DNA of 45,431 nt from a virus: IMG/VR virus record IMGVR_UViG_3300042549_008656, positions 1-45,431 of that record; one strand, given 5' to 3'. A program made the position numbers and the translations under genes. Below the pieces are notes generated by a model. That model was not told the DNA's origin, did not search any database, and saw only the letters and a list, made by a program, of their open reading frames with translations. Shown one piece after another: positions 39,253 to 45,431 of this stretch (positions within the stretch are counted from its first letter, which is position 1; each line of letters starts with the position of its first letter).

Positions 39253-40983
39253 ATGAGTTCAATTCAATCATTATTAGAATCAGCTAATCCCTGGAAATCA
39301 TTACAAAGTGATGCTTCCAAATTAGCTACCAAGTGGTCTAAAACAGGCTTACTTGAAGGCTGTGGTTCAGAAGTCGACAAAAATAACATGGCGATTATCT
39401 TGGAAAACCAAGCAAAACAATTAGTAGTAGAACAAAGCGCAACAGGTGCAGGTAGTTCAGCTGGTAGCTTTACAGTAGGTCAGTCAGAAAACTGGGCTGG
39501 TATTGCTTTACCAATGGTACGTAAAGTATTCGGTTCAATCGCAGCTAAAGAATTCGTTTCTGTTCAACCAATGAACTTACCATCAGGTCTAGTGTTCTTC
39601 TTAGATTTCCAATACGGAACTGACAAGAGTCCATTTGCTTCTGGTAACTCTTTATATGGTGCTAAAAACGCAACTGGTCAATTTCCATTCCAATCAACTG
39701 GTACAACAGGTGGTTTATATGGTGCAGGTCGTTTCGCATATTCTACAAACCAATTCTCAGCATCTGTTCCTTTAACTGGTTCAGCTAATGGTGGTGCATT
39801 GCCTACAGTAGGAACAGGAACAGGTTCATTTATTGATGCTACATGGGCAGAATTAAATTTTGATTCTGATTTATCAGCTTCAATATCTGCAGGTACAGTA
39901 TATAAAATTACCGTACCAACATCTTCTTTAACAGCATTTGATCCAGATGGAGTTCGTGCATTTGTAGTATTAACAGGTTCATTAGCTACTGTAGCTTCTG
40001 CTTTACCTGCATTTACTACTTATAACTACACTGCAGGTACAATTGCATTCTTTGTAACAGCATCATCTACATTAGCAGCAGGCGCTGCTGGTCAGTATAT
40101 GACAGTTGAATACAACAAAATTACTGCTGATAACAATCGTGGTGATTTTGAAGATACTGCTGCTACATCATTCTCAACTCCGAATGCTGAAAGTGCATCT
40201 ACAATTGTTATCCCTGAGATCAACATTAAAATGCAATCACAAGCAATCGTTGCTAAGACTAAAAAGTTAAAAGCTGTATGGACTCCTGAGTTCGCACAAG
40301 ATTTAAATGCTTACCAAAACATCGATGCTGAAGCTGAATTAACTAACGTAATGAGTGAATACATTTCAATGGAAATTGATTTGGAGATCTTAGATATGTT
40401 AATTGAAGATGCAGCTGCTGCAACTGAATATTGGACAGTATTAAACAATGGTGTTTATAACCCAGCTAACGCTAATGGATTTGATTTTCCAACTTCAACT
40501 AGCCAAACAGGATTCTATAACACTCAAGGTGGTTGGTTCCAAACTTTAGGTACTAAAATGCAAAAAGTAAGTAACAAAATTCACCAATTAACAATGCGTG
40601 GTGGTGCTAATTTCTTAGTATGTTCTCCAACAGTTGCTACTGTTTTAGAATCTATCCCAGGATTTGCAGCTAACACAAATGGTGATGTTGCTAACATGGA
40701 ATATGCAATGGGTGTACAAAAAGTTGGTGCTATTAACAACCGTTACACAGTATACAAGAACCCATATATGACTGAAAACGTTATTTTAATGGGCTTCCGT
40801 GGTAAACAATTCTTGGAAACAGGTGCAGTATTTGCTCCATACATTCCATTAATTATGACTCCATTAGTTTATGATCCAAATACATTCACTCCACGTAAAG
40901 GTTTAATGACTCGTTACGCGAAGAAAATGTTACGTCCTGAGTTTTATGGAAAAATTTATGTAGCAGGTTTAAACAGCTTGTAA
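39253..40983 (+). CDS. Major capsid protein (gp23-like)
   Basis: The 576-aa protein starts MSSIQSLLESANPWKSLQSD and has the gp23 N-terminal layout. The acid/helical prepeptide ends about LVVE60|QSATGAGSSAGSFTVG, a plausible gp21 cut like T4 gp23 at residue 65. Then come WAGIALPMVRKVFGSIAAKE, FVSVQPMNLPSGLVFFLDFQ and the HK97-like core with IPEINIKMQSQAIVAKTKKL, then KAVWTPEFAQDLNAYQNIDA. The C-terminus VYDPNTFTPRKGLMTRYAKK is a gp23 hallmark. A Ser/Thr/Gly-rich insertion sits at about residues 130-310. Codon use (more AAC, TTC, GGT) suggests high expression. An intrinsic terminator follows. Confidence 0.95.
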   Translation: MSSIQSLLESANPWKSLQSDASKLATKWSKTGLLEGCGSEVDKNNMAIILENQAKQLVVEQSATGAGSSAGSFTVGQSENWAGIALPMVRKVFGSIAAKEFVSVQPMNLPSGLVFFLDFQYGTDKSPFASGNSLYGAKNATGQFPFQSTGTTGGLYGAGRFAYSTNQFSASVPLTGSANGGALPTVGTGTGSFIDATWAELNFDSDLSASISAGTVYKITVPTSSLTAFDPDGVRAFVVLTGSLATVASALPAFTTYNYTAGTIAFFVTASSTLAAGAAGQYMTVEYNKITADNNRGDFEDTAATSFSTPNAESASTIVIPEINIKMQSQAIVAKTKKLKAVWTPEFAQDLNAYQNIDAEAELTNVMSEYISMEIDLEILDMLIEDAAAATEYWTVLNNGVYNPANANGFDFPTSTSQTGFYNTQGGWFQTLGTKMQKVSNKIHQLTMRGGANFLVCSPTVATVLESIPGFAANTNGDVANMEYAMGVQKVGAINNRYTVYKNPYMTENVILMGFRGKQFLETGAVFAPYIPLIMTPLVYDPNTFTPRKGLMTRYAKKMLRPEFYGKIYVAGLNSL

Positions 40984-41008
40984 TCATAAATTAACATAGT
41001 TTCTAAAG

Positions 41009-41035
41009 AGAGCCGCATTTTGCGGCTCTTTTTTA
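41009..41035 (+). terminator. Intrinsic terminator after major capsid gene
   Basis: AGAGCCGC (41009-41016) and GCGGCTCT (41022-41029) form an 8-bp GC-rich stem with loop ATTTT, followed by TTTTTT. It is the strongest terminator in the window and suits the end of the capsid transcript. Confidence 0.9.
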
Positions 41036-41067
41036 ATATGTATGGCCGACACGAATATTCGGGAAAT

Positions 41068-41649
41068 ATGAAAAAATGTAGAGAATGTAATATTGAAAAA
41101 TCTTTAAATGATTTTTTTAATAAAAAAGATGAAGTAGATAAAAAACATAGATATTGTAAATCATGTTTAAAAAAGAAAACTGATAAATGGTATCAAGATT
41201 CTAAAGAACAAAGAAAAGATTACTACAAACAATATAGAGTAGAAAATAAAGAATACTACAATAAATACAACCACACCCACTATCACACAAACAAAGATCT
41301 ATATAGAGAATGGAATCGTAATCAATACGATACTAATATAGAGTATAAAATTAAACATATTGTATCATCTCGCCTCCACGAAGCACTTAAAACATATAAT
41401 GAACTTAAGAAAAATAGAACGATTGAATATTTAGGTTGCTCAATAGGTGAATATGTTATATATTTAGAATCTAAATTTACATCTGAAATGAATTGGGAAA
41501 ATCAAGGAACGTATTGGGAAATAGATCATATTAAACCAATCGATAAATTCGATTTAACAAACTCAGATGAACTAAGTGAATGCTTCCATTATTTAAATAC
41601 TCAACCCTTACACTGGAAAGACAACAGAGAAAAAAGCAATAAGTTTTAA
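41068..41649 (+). CDS. HNH homing endonuclease-like protein (paralogue of 30730)
   Basis: The start was set at the ATG at 41068, which makes the protein begin MKKCRECNIEKSLNDFF like its paralogue (MKECIKCKK). An ATG at 41038 is an alternative, giving 10 more residues just after the terminator. The 193-aa product has a CxxC pair (C-R-E-C and C-K-S-C), a Tyr/Asn/Lys-rich middle and a C-terminal HNH motif: YWEIDHIKPIDKFDLTN and CFHYLNTQPLHWKDN. It lies directly after the capsid gene, another typical homing site. Confidence 0.8.
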   Translation: MKKCRECNIEKSLNDFFNKKDEVDKKHRYCKSCLKKKTDKWYQDSKEQRKDYYKQYRVENKEYYNKYNHTHYHTNKDLYREWNRNQYDTNIEYKIKHIVSSRLHEALKTYNELKKNRTIEYLGCSIGEYVIYLESKFTSEMNWENQGTYWEIDHIKPIDKFDLTNSDELSECFHYLNTQPLHWKDNREKSNKF

Positions 41650-41660
41650 TCCATTACACC

Positions 41661-41671
41661 CATATTTATCA
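41661..41671 (+). promoter_or_regulatory. CATATTTATCA motif
   Basis: A variant of the motif 9 bases before the ATG at 41681 of the PhoH gene. Confidence 0.4.
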
Positions 41672-41680
41672 ATAAAATCT

Positions 41681-42364
41681 ATGTCTCAAACTCCAAACGA
41701 AGAGGTTTTCCAAAACAAAAAGAAACCCAAAGGCCCTATTAAATTCAAAATTGAACTTAATTCTGAGCAAAAAGAAGCAAAACAAGCTATATTAGATTGC
41801 CCAGTAGTATTACTTAAGGGAATGGCTGGTAGTGGTAAAACATTAGTTGCATGTCAGGCAGCTTTAGATTTAGTTTTTAAAAAGGAACTTGAAAAAATTA
41901 TTATTACAAGACCTACTGTATCTAAAGAAGAGATAGGATTTCTACCAGGCGATTTAAAAGAAAAAATGGATCCATGGTTGGCTCCAATTTACGCTAATTT
42001 ATATCTATTATACGATAAAGAAAAAATCGATAAAATGGTTATAGAAAATCAAATTGAAATAGTGCCATTTGCATTCATGAGGGGCAGAACGTTTCCTAAT
42101 GCGTTTGTAATCGTTGATGAATGCCAAAATATAACGCATTCGCAAACTGAGATGATGTTAGGTCGTTTAGGTAAAGGTGGTAAAATAGTGTTTTGTGGTG
42201 ATTTAGCTCAAGTCGATTTAAAAAGCAAAAAAGATTCTGGTATTGGATTTTTTCCACGCCTAGAAGAACGAATTAAAGGTGTTAGAATTATATCTTTAAA
42301 GAAAAATCATAGACATGAAATAGTAGAAGAAATTCTAAAAACATACGAAGAATTCCGAGATTAA
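41681..42364 (+). CDS. phoH: PhoH-like P-loop ATPase
   Basis: The 227-aa protein has Walker A GMAGSGKT at 47-54, Walker B FVIVDECQN with D146-E147 and RPTVSKEEIGFLPGDLKEKM between them. The late motif GKIVFCGDLAQVDL and the terminal KNHRHEIVEEILKTY complete the PhoH fold. PhoH proteins are widespread in marine and host-adapted T4-like phages. Their function in phages is unresolved, with suggested roles in RNA metabolism or phosphate stress. It stands alone between an HNH endonuclease and the fibre genes, with its own motif and terminator. Confidence 0.92.
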   Translation: MSQTPNEEVFQNKKKPKGPIKFKIELNSEQKEAKQAILDCPVVLLKGMAGSGKTLVACQAALDLVFKKELEKIIITRPTVSKEEIGFLPGDLKEKMDPWLAPIYANLYLLYDKEKIDKMVIENQIEIVPFAFMRGRTFPNAFVIVDECQNITHSQTEMMLGRLGKGGKIVFCGDLAQVDLKSKKDSGIGFFPRLEERIKGVRIISLKKNHRHEIVEEILKTYEEFRD

Positions 42365-42381
42365 AATATTAACATTAAATT

Positions 42382-42410
42382 AAGCTACTTCATATAGAGG
42401 TAGCTTTTTT
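42382..42410 (+). terminator. Intrinsic terminator after phoH
   Basis: AAGCTACTTC (42382-42391) and GAGGTAGCTT (42397-42406) form a 10-bp stem with one wobble and loop ATATA, followed by TTTTT. Confidence 0.85.
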
Positions 42411-42411
42411 T

Positions 42412-42422
42412 AATATTTATAA
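42412..42422 (+). promoter_or_regulatory. AATATTTATAA motif
   Basis: The motif begins right behind the phoH terminator and ends 16 bases before the ATG at 42439. The terminator-motif order supports a promoter. Confidence 0.55.
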
Positions 42423-42438
42423 CAAAAATACATTTAAC

Positions 42439-42819
42439 ATGAGCGCAGGAAGATATAGTTTTGTTATAGAGCAAGGAGCTACATTAAGTTTAGAACTTCA
42501 ATATAAAGATTCTACAGGAAATCCAATAAGTTTAGCGGGTTGTGGGGGTAAAATGCAAATTAGACAATCAACAACTTCCCCAACAGCTTATATAACATTA
42601 AGTAGTTCTTTAGCAGCTGATGGAACTGGATTAAATTTTAGTGGTTCTCATGGAACTACTCCCCCAACATCAGGTTCAATTGGTGTATTTATATCAGCTG
42701 TGTCTTCATCATTATTAGATTTTAGTACTGGAGTATACGATTTAGAAATCACGTCAGGTAGTTTTGTAACAAGAATTTTAGAAGGTCAAGTAAAATTATC
42801 ACTTAACGTCACTCGCTAA
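42439..42819 (+). CDS. Small virion structural protein (BppU-like beta-sandwich)
   Basis: The 126-aa protein begins MSAGRYSFVIEQGATLSLEL and contains LAGCGGKMQIRQSTTSPTAY and DFSTGVYDLEITSGSFVTRI. That is the strand pattern of the small beta-sandwich known from the N-terminus of BppU-type baseplate/fibre attachment proteins, and I also recall it from cyanophage structural genes. It probably anchors or decorates the fibre base. Its stop overlaps the start of the next fibre gene (TAATG). Confidence 0.68.
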   Translation: MSAGRYSFVIEQGATLSLELQYKDSTGNPISLAGCGGKMQIRQSTTSPTAYITLSSSLAADGTGLNFSGSHGTTPPTSGSIGVFISAVSSSLLDFSTGVYDLEITSGSFVTRILEGQVKLSLNVTR

Positions 42820-43439
42820 TGGCAGACAATAATTGTGGTCAAACAACAATAATACCTGATAACAATCAAGTCAATTTACAGGATGTTAATAGAACAATAA
42901 CTGTAACCGATAATAATTGTTGTACTACTATTGATGTAATCCAACCAATAACTCAAGTAGTCCAGGTCTTAACTGGTCCGGTTGGTGCAACTGGAGCAGC
43001 AGGAGTTTTACCTACTTCAGGTTCACTTAACCTTACAGGTTCGATTAACGTATCAGGAAGTGTTACAGCTAATAGTTTTTATGGTGATTTATTTGGAACA
43101 GCTTCATTTGCTTTAACTGCATCTTATGTTTTAAATAGTGGATTAACTTATGCTATAGTAACAGGAAGTATAACAGCAAGTGTTGATGTAGGAAATACTA
43201 TATTTTTAGTAAAATCCGGTTCATATACTCCATTTAGTATTAGTAATGCAGGAGCAGTAATAATTTCAGGTAGTGCATCTACATTACTTTCAGTTAAAAA
43301 TGCAAACGATACAAATGTATTAACAGTAAGTCAAAGTGGAGTAATTGTATTAGCTACTTCATCAATTGAATTATCTTCACCAGCCCCTAATGGTGGTATA
43401 TATTTCACTTCTTCTTCATTATTTATTGGATTAGATTAA
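42819..43439 (+). CDS. Tail-fibre protein with collagen-like segment
   Basis: The 206-aa protein has a Cys/Asn-rich N-terminus (NRTITVTDNNCCTTIDVIQP), a collagen-like Gly-x-y stretch (GPVGATGAAG) and then repeats SGSLNLTGSINVSGSVTANS. The motif DLFGTASFALTASYVLNSG is the same fibre element as in the last gene of the window. A trimeric fibre subunit is the likely role. A host-binding tip is not evident. Confidence 0.72.
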   Translation: MADNNCGQTTIIPDNNQVNLQDVNRTITVTDNNCCTTIDVIQPITQVVQVLTGPVGATGAAGVLPTSGSLNLTGSINVSGSVTANSFYGDLFGTASFALTASYVLNSGLTYAIVTGSITASVDVGNTIFLVKSGSYTPFSISNAGAVIISGSASTLLSVKNANDTNVLTVSQSGVIVLATSSIELSSPAPNGGIYFTSSSLFIGLD

Positions 43440-43445
43440 TTTTAA

Positions 43446-43456
43446 CATATTTATAA
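43446..43456 (+). promoter_or_regulatory. CATATTTATAA motif
   Basis: A copy 23 bases upstream of the ATG at 43480, in the 40-base gap between fibre genes. Confidence 0.45.
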
Positions 43457-43479
43457 ATAAACAAAATAATATAACATAA

Positions 43480-44532
43480 ATGGCAACTTGGAAAAAAGTA
43501 ATAGTCTCTGGTTCAGCAGCCGAACTTAGTCAATTAAATGTAAATTCTAACCAACAAATAACTGCAGTACAAGCAACAACATTCTTAACAGGTTCATTTA
43601 CTGGATCTTTTGAAGGTGATGGTACAAATTTAACAGGTGTAACTGCAACTGCAACATTCCCAACAATACAAACAACCCCAATATCATCAACAACTAAGAT
43701 ATTTAGTAATGATGGTGTAACTAATACTTTTGTTTTTGCAGGTCAAATTACAGCATCAACATATGCTGGTATAACAGGTGATGTTACTATTAATACAGCA
43801 GGTGTTTCAGCGATTGGTTCTGGAGTAATTGTAAATGGAGATATCAATGCTTCTGCAGCAATTGATTATACTAAATTAAATTTTACAGGATCAACAATTT
43901 TATCAGGTTCAAATACTATTACAATTGCTGGTGTTTCAACTGCATTAGGTGGCACAATTACACAAGCTACTATATTAGCAGGTTCAGGTGTATTTTCAGG
44001 TTCAGCCCAATTACCATCAGGAATTATTTCCTCATCAGCAACTGGTGCAACACAAGGAGCAATTGCTTTAAATGGTGTTGATGTAAATATTAATGGGTTA
44101 ACAACTGCAGGAACTCCAACATTTTCTGGATTAAATATTACTAATGATGTATCAATTACAGGTAACTTAACAGTTGCAGGTACAGCTTCATTTACTAATA
44201 CTGATAACTTAAATGTTAAAGATAAATTCATTTTAATTAATAGTGGTTCATCTACATTAGCAGATTCAGGTTGGATTACCCAATATAATGTAGCTGGATC
44301 AGGTTCAGCATTTTATTTAGAAGCAGCATCAACTGGAACATATGGTCGTTTTGCAGTAGCATACGATGCAATAGGTACTTCAACATCAATAACTCCAGAT
44401 GAATTTGTAGTTACAGCTCGTGTATCAGCTTCAGCAACTATACCTGCTAACCCAACATGGGGTGGTTCAAGTAATGGTTCAGGTAATATGTTCATTAATA
44501 GTTTAAATGGAGATATTTATATTTATTCATAA
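43480..44532 (+). CDS. Tail-fibre protein
   Basis: The 350-aa protein begins MATWKKVIVSGSAAELSQLN, an N-terminal module shared with the protein at 45118 (MPNWRKVITSGSDASLNTLT). It then has LTGSFTGSFEGDGTNLTGVT repeats and Ser/Thr/Gly/Ala-rich beta structure. NLNVKDKFILINSGSSTLAD is a segment I know as common in fibres of marine phages, where it precedes the C-terminal region. The shared N-terminus may be an attachment domain. Host recognition is inferred from type. Confidence 0.75.
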   Translation: MATWKKVIVSGSAAELSQLNVNSNQQITAVQATTFLTGSFTGSFEGDGTNLTGVTATATFPTIQTTPISSTTKIFSNDGVTNTFVFAGQITASTYAGITGDVTINTAGVSAIGSGVIVNGDINASAAIDYTKLNFTGSTILSGSNTITIAGVSTALGGTITQATILAGSGVFSGSAQLPSGIISSSATGATQGAIALNGVDVNINGLTTAGTPTFSGLNITNDVSITGNLTVAGTASFTNTDNLNVKDKFILINSGSSTLADSGWITQYNVAGSGSAFYLEAASTGTYGRFAVAYDAIGTSTSITPDEFVVTARVSASATIPANPTWGGSSNGSGNMFINSLNGDIYIYS

Positions 44533-44551
44533 AATACTTAAAAAAATAGTT

Positions 44552-44758
44552 ATGGCATTCACATCAGGTAATGTAATAGTAAATAATGTAAGTGAAGTGG
44601 AGAAATCCACTTCACCTATTAATGATAACTTGACTCCCGAAGAAATTCAACTTATATTAGTAACATTACGTAATTCAACTTTTAAAGGAGAACACGTAGA
44701 ATTATTTTATAATACAGTAGTCAAATTACAAAAACAATATACTAACCAACAAAAATAG
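44552..44758 (+). CDS. Small hypothetical protein (68 aa)
   Basis: The start was set at the ATG at 44552 with the A-rich leader (AAAAAAATAGTTATG); a longer frame from 44507 overlaps the fibre gene and is unlikely. The product MAFTSGNVIVNNVSEVEKST is Asn/Thr rich at first and then helical (LTPEEIQLILVTLRNSTFKG). I do not recognise it. From position it could be a chaperone or adaptor of the fibre. Confidence 0.55.
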   Translation: MAFTSGNVIVNNVSEVEKSTSPINDNLTPEEIQLILVTLRNSTFKGEHVELFYNTVVKLQKQYTNQQK

Positions 44759-44760
44759 TT

Positions 44761-44967
44761 ATGAATATATTTTCAATAGACCTAGATTTTAACGAAATTC
44801 AATTCCTAAGACAAGCATTAGATATAGTATCAATTAAAGGTACTGATGCTAAATTTGTAGCTAATCTTCAAATAAAACTTGAAAATGAATTAATTCAAAT
44901 TCAAGAAATTATAAAACAAGAAGAAACTAAAAAACAAGAAGGATTAGTTAAAATATCTAAGAAATAA
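44761..44967 (+). CDS. Small helical hypothetical protein (68 aa)
   Basis: The 68-aa product begins MNIFSIDLDFNEIQFLRQAL and is highly helical with a Glu/Lys/Gln-rich coiled-coil C-terminus (IKQEETKKQEGLVKISKK). It follows the previous small gene by two bases and is probably co-translated. Size and place beside fibre genes suggest a fibre-assembly helper, by analogy only. Confidence 0.55.
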   Translation: MNIFSIDLDFNEIQFLRQALDIVSIKGTDAKFVANLQIKLENELIQIQEIIKQEETKKQEGLVKISKK

Positions 44968-44976
44968 AATTCTTAT

Positions 44977-44987
44977 CATATTTATAA
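44977..44987 (+). promoter_or_regulatory. CATATTTATAA motif
   Basis: A motif copy at the start of the 150-base gap 44968-45117. The ATG of the next fibre gene is 130 bases downstream, the longest leader in the window after that of the scaffold gene. Confidence 0.45.
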
Positions 44988-45074
44988 TAAACCACATTAT
45001 CGGCCTGAAAAGGAAGTAGGCATTTATACGGCATAAGTATTTGTACCTAACCATAATGTAAATAAAGATATAAG

Positions 45075-45125
45075 ATGCCAATATATTATACAACACGCGT
45101 TCAGAAGGAGGTAAATCATGCCTAA
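45075..45125 (+). CDS. Possible 16-aa leader peptide before fibre gene
   Basis: A frame of 16 codons encodes MPIYYTTRVQKEVNHA. It ends inside the start region of the fibre gene at 45118 and its codons contain the purine-rich AGAAGGAGG tract. It may be a coupling or leader peptide, but its size gives little support on its own. Confidence 0.25.
   Translation: MPIYYTTRVQKEVNHA
45105..45111 (+). promoter_or_regulatory. Canonical Shine-Dalgarno (AGGAGGT), exceptional in this genome
   Basis: AGAAGGAGGTAAATCATG places a near-perfect anti-16S tract 6-7 bases before the ATG at 45118. Nearly all other genes here have A-rich leaders with no such tract, so its presence is unusual and may mark a specially translated or acquired gene. 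Confidence 0.6.
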
Positions 45126-45431
45126 TTGGCGTAAAGTCATTACGTCTGGATCAGACGCTAGTTTAAACACATTAACCGTAGTAAACGGTATAACAGGTTC
45201 ATTATTTGGAACCGCATCTTATGCTTTAACAGCAGGTAATGGTGGTGTAACAAAAATTATAGCAGGAGCAAACATAAATTTATCTCCAGTAAATGGTTTA
45301 GGAGATGTAACTGTCACTGCTTTTGGTACTAACTTATATAATACAGCTACTGGATCATATGGTAGTTTTTACGATACTGGATCAGTAACAGCAACTTCAG
45401 CTACTACTATATATTCAATGTCTTTAAGTAC
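45118..45431 (+). CDS. Tail-fibre protein, N-terminal part (3' end outside window)
   Basis: The frame is open from the ATG at 45118 to the window end (104 codons). It begins MPNWRKVITSGSDASLNTLT, matching the N-terminal module of the fibre at 43480. It contains GSLFGTASYALTAGNGGVTK, the fibre motif also in the 42819 gene, then IIAGANINLSPVNGLGDVTV, typical of fibre repeats. The gene is truncated by the window. It carries the only good Shine-Dalgarno seen. Confidence 0.75.
   Translation, partial: MPNWRKVITSGSDASLNTLTVVNGITGSLFGTASYALTAGNGGVTKIIAGANINLSPVNGLGDVTVTAFGTNLYNTATGSYGSFYDTGSVTATSATTIYSMSLS

Noticed and set aside
43866-44231. Minus-strand frame of 121 codons in the fibre gene
   Set aside because: Antisense of repeats rich in Ala/Gly/Thr; no independent support.
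1-45431. CRISPR array, tRNA genes, insertion sequences or integrase
   Set aside because: Scanned by eye for spaced repeats, TTCRANY T-loops, terminal inverted repeats and recombinase motifs; none was convincing, though a tRNA search program would be more sensitive.

Overview
The window is a contiguous piece of an AT-rich, T4-like tailed-phage genome (myovirus morphogenesis type). Every supported gene is on the + strand. Head and packaging hallmarks are in T4-like order: large terminase gp17 (29136-30707), portal gp20 (31407-33275), prohead protease gp21 (36278-36880), acidic scaffold gp22-like (38222-39220) and major capsid protein gp23 (39253-40983), then PhoH and a tail-fibre block. A Bacteroidetes host is likely. 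Most genes lack a Shine-Dalgarno and start after A-rich leaders, a small gene at 15092 resembles the histone H1-like proteins common in Bacteroidetes, and the recurrent upstream motif partly resembles the Bacteroidetes -7 box. I cannot name the phage.

Layout. 1-5596: virion structural genes of the tail or baseplate type. 5596-8247: a putative ADP-ribosyltransferase-like gene, a GIY-YIG nuclease, a T4 gp61-type primase and a PD-(D/E)XK exonuclease. 8270-28465: a long accessory block of tightly packed, often overlapping genes (TAATG or ATGA junctions). They encode nucleotidyltransferases, a 984-aa multidomain protein, a HAD phosphatase, a kinase-like protein, a P-loop kinase, an FAD oxidoreductase, zinc ribbons, a GAF-like membrane protein, a histone-like protein and several acidic or hypothetical proteins. 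28467-29139: a probable spanin pair. 29136-40983: packaging and head genes, with an HNH endonuclease between terminase and portal. 41068-45431: a second HNH endonuclease, PhoH and tail-fibre genes, the last cut by the window end.

How the genes may work together. Many otherwise unrelated proteins in the accessory block and beside the protease start with the same short amphipathic segment, of the form M-I-K-L-x-D-I-L-K-E-I. It is followed closely by (L/I)-x-E sites of the kind cut by the T4 gp21 protease. In T4, short N-terminal capsid-targeting sequences send internal proteins (IPI-III, Alt) into the prohead, and gp21 then removes the tag. The most interesting reading is that this phage encodes a large set of capsid-targeted cargo enzymes, processed in the head and ejected with the DNA. 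The 984-aa protein carries (L/I)-x-E sites close to its apparent domain boundaries and could be a processed polyprotein. The motifs are visible in the sequence; the packaging role is inferred.

Regulatory structure is simple: about 17 copies of an (n)ATATTTATAA motif lie just upstream of non-overlapping genes, and at least six intrinsic terminator-like hairpins are visible. I saw no tRNA genes, CRISPR arrays, insertion sequences or integrase.
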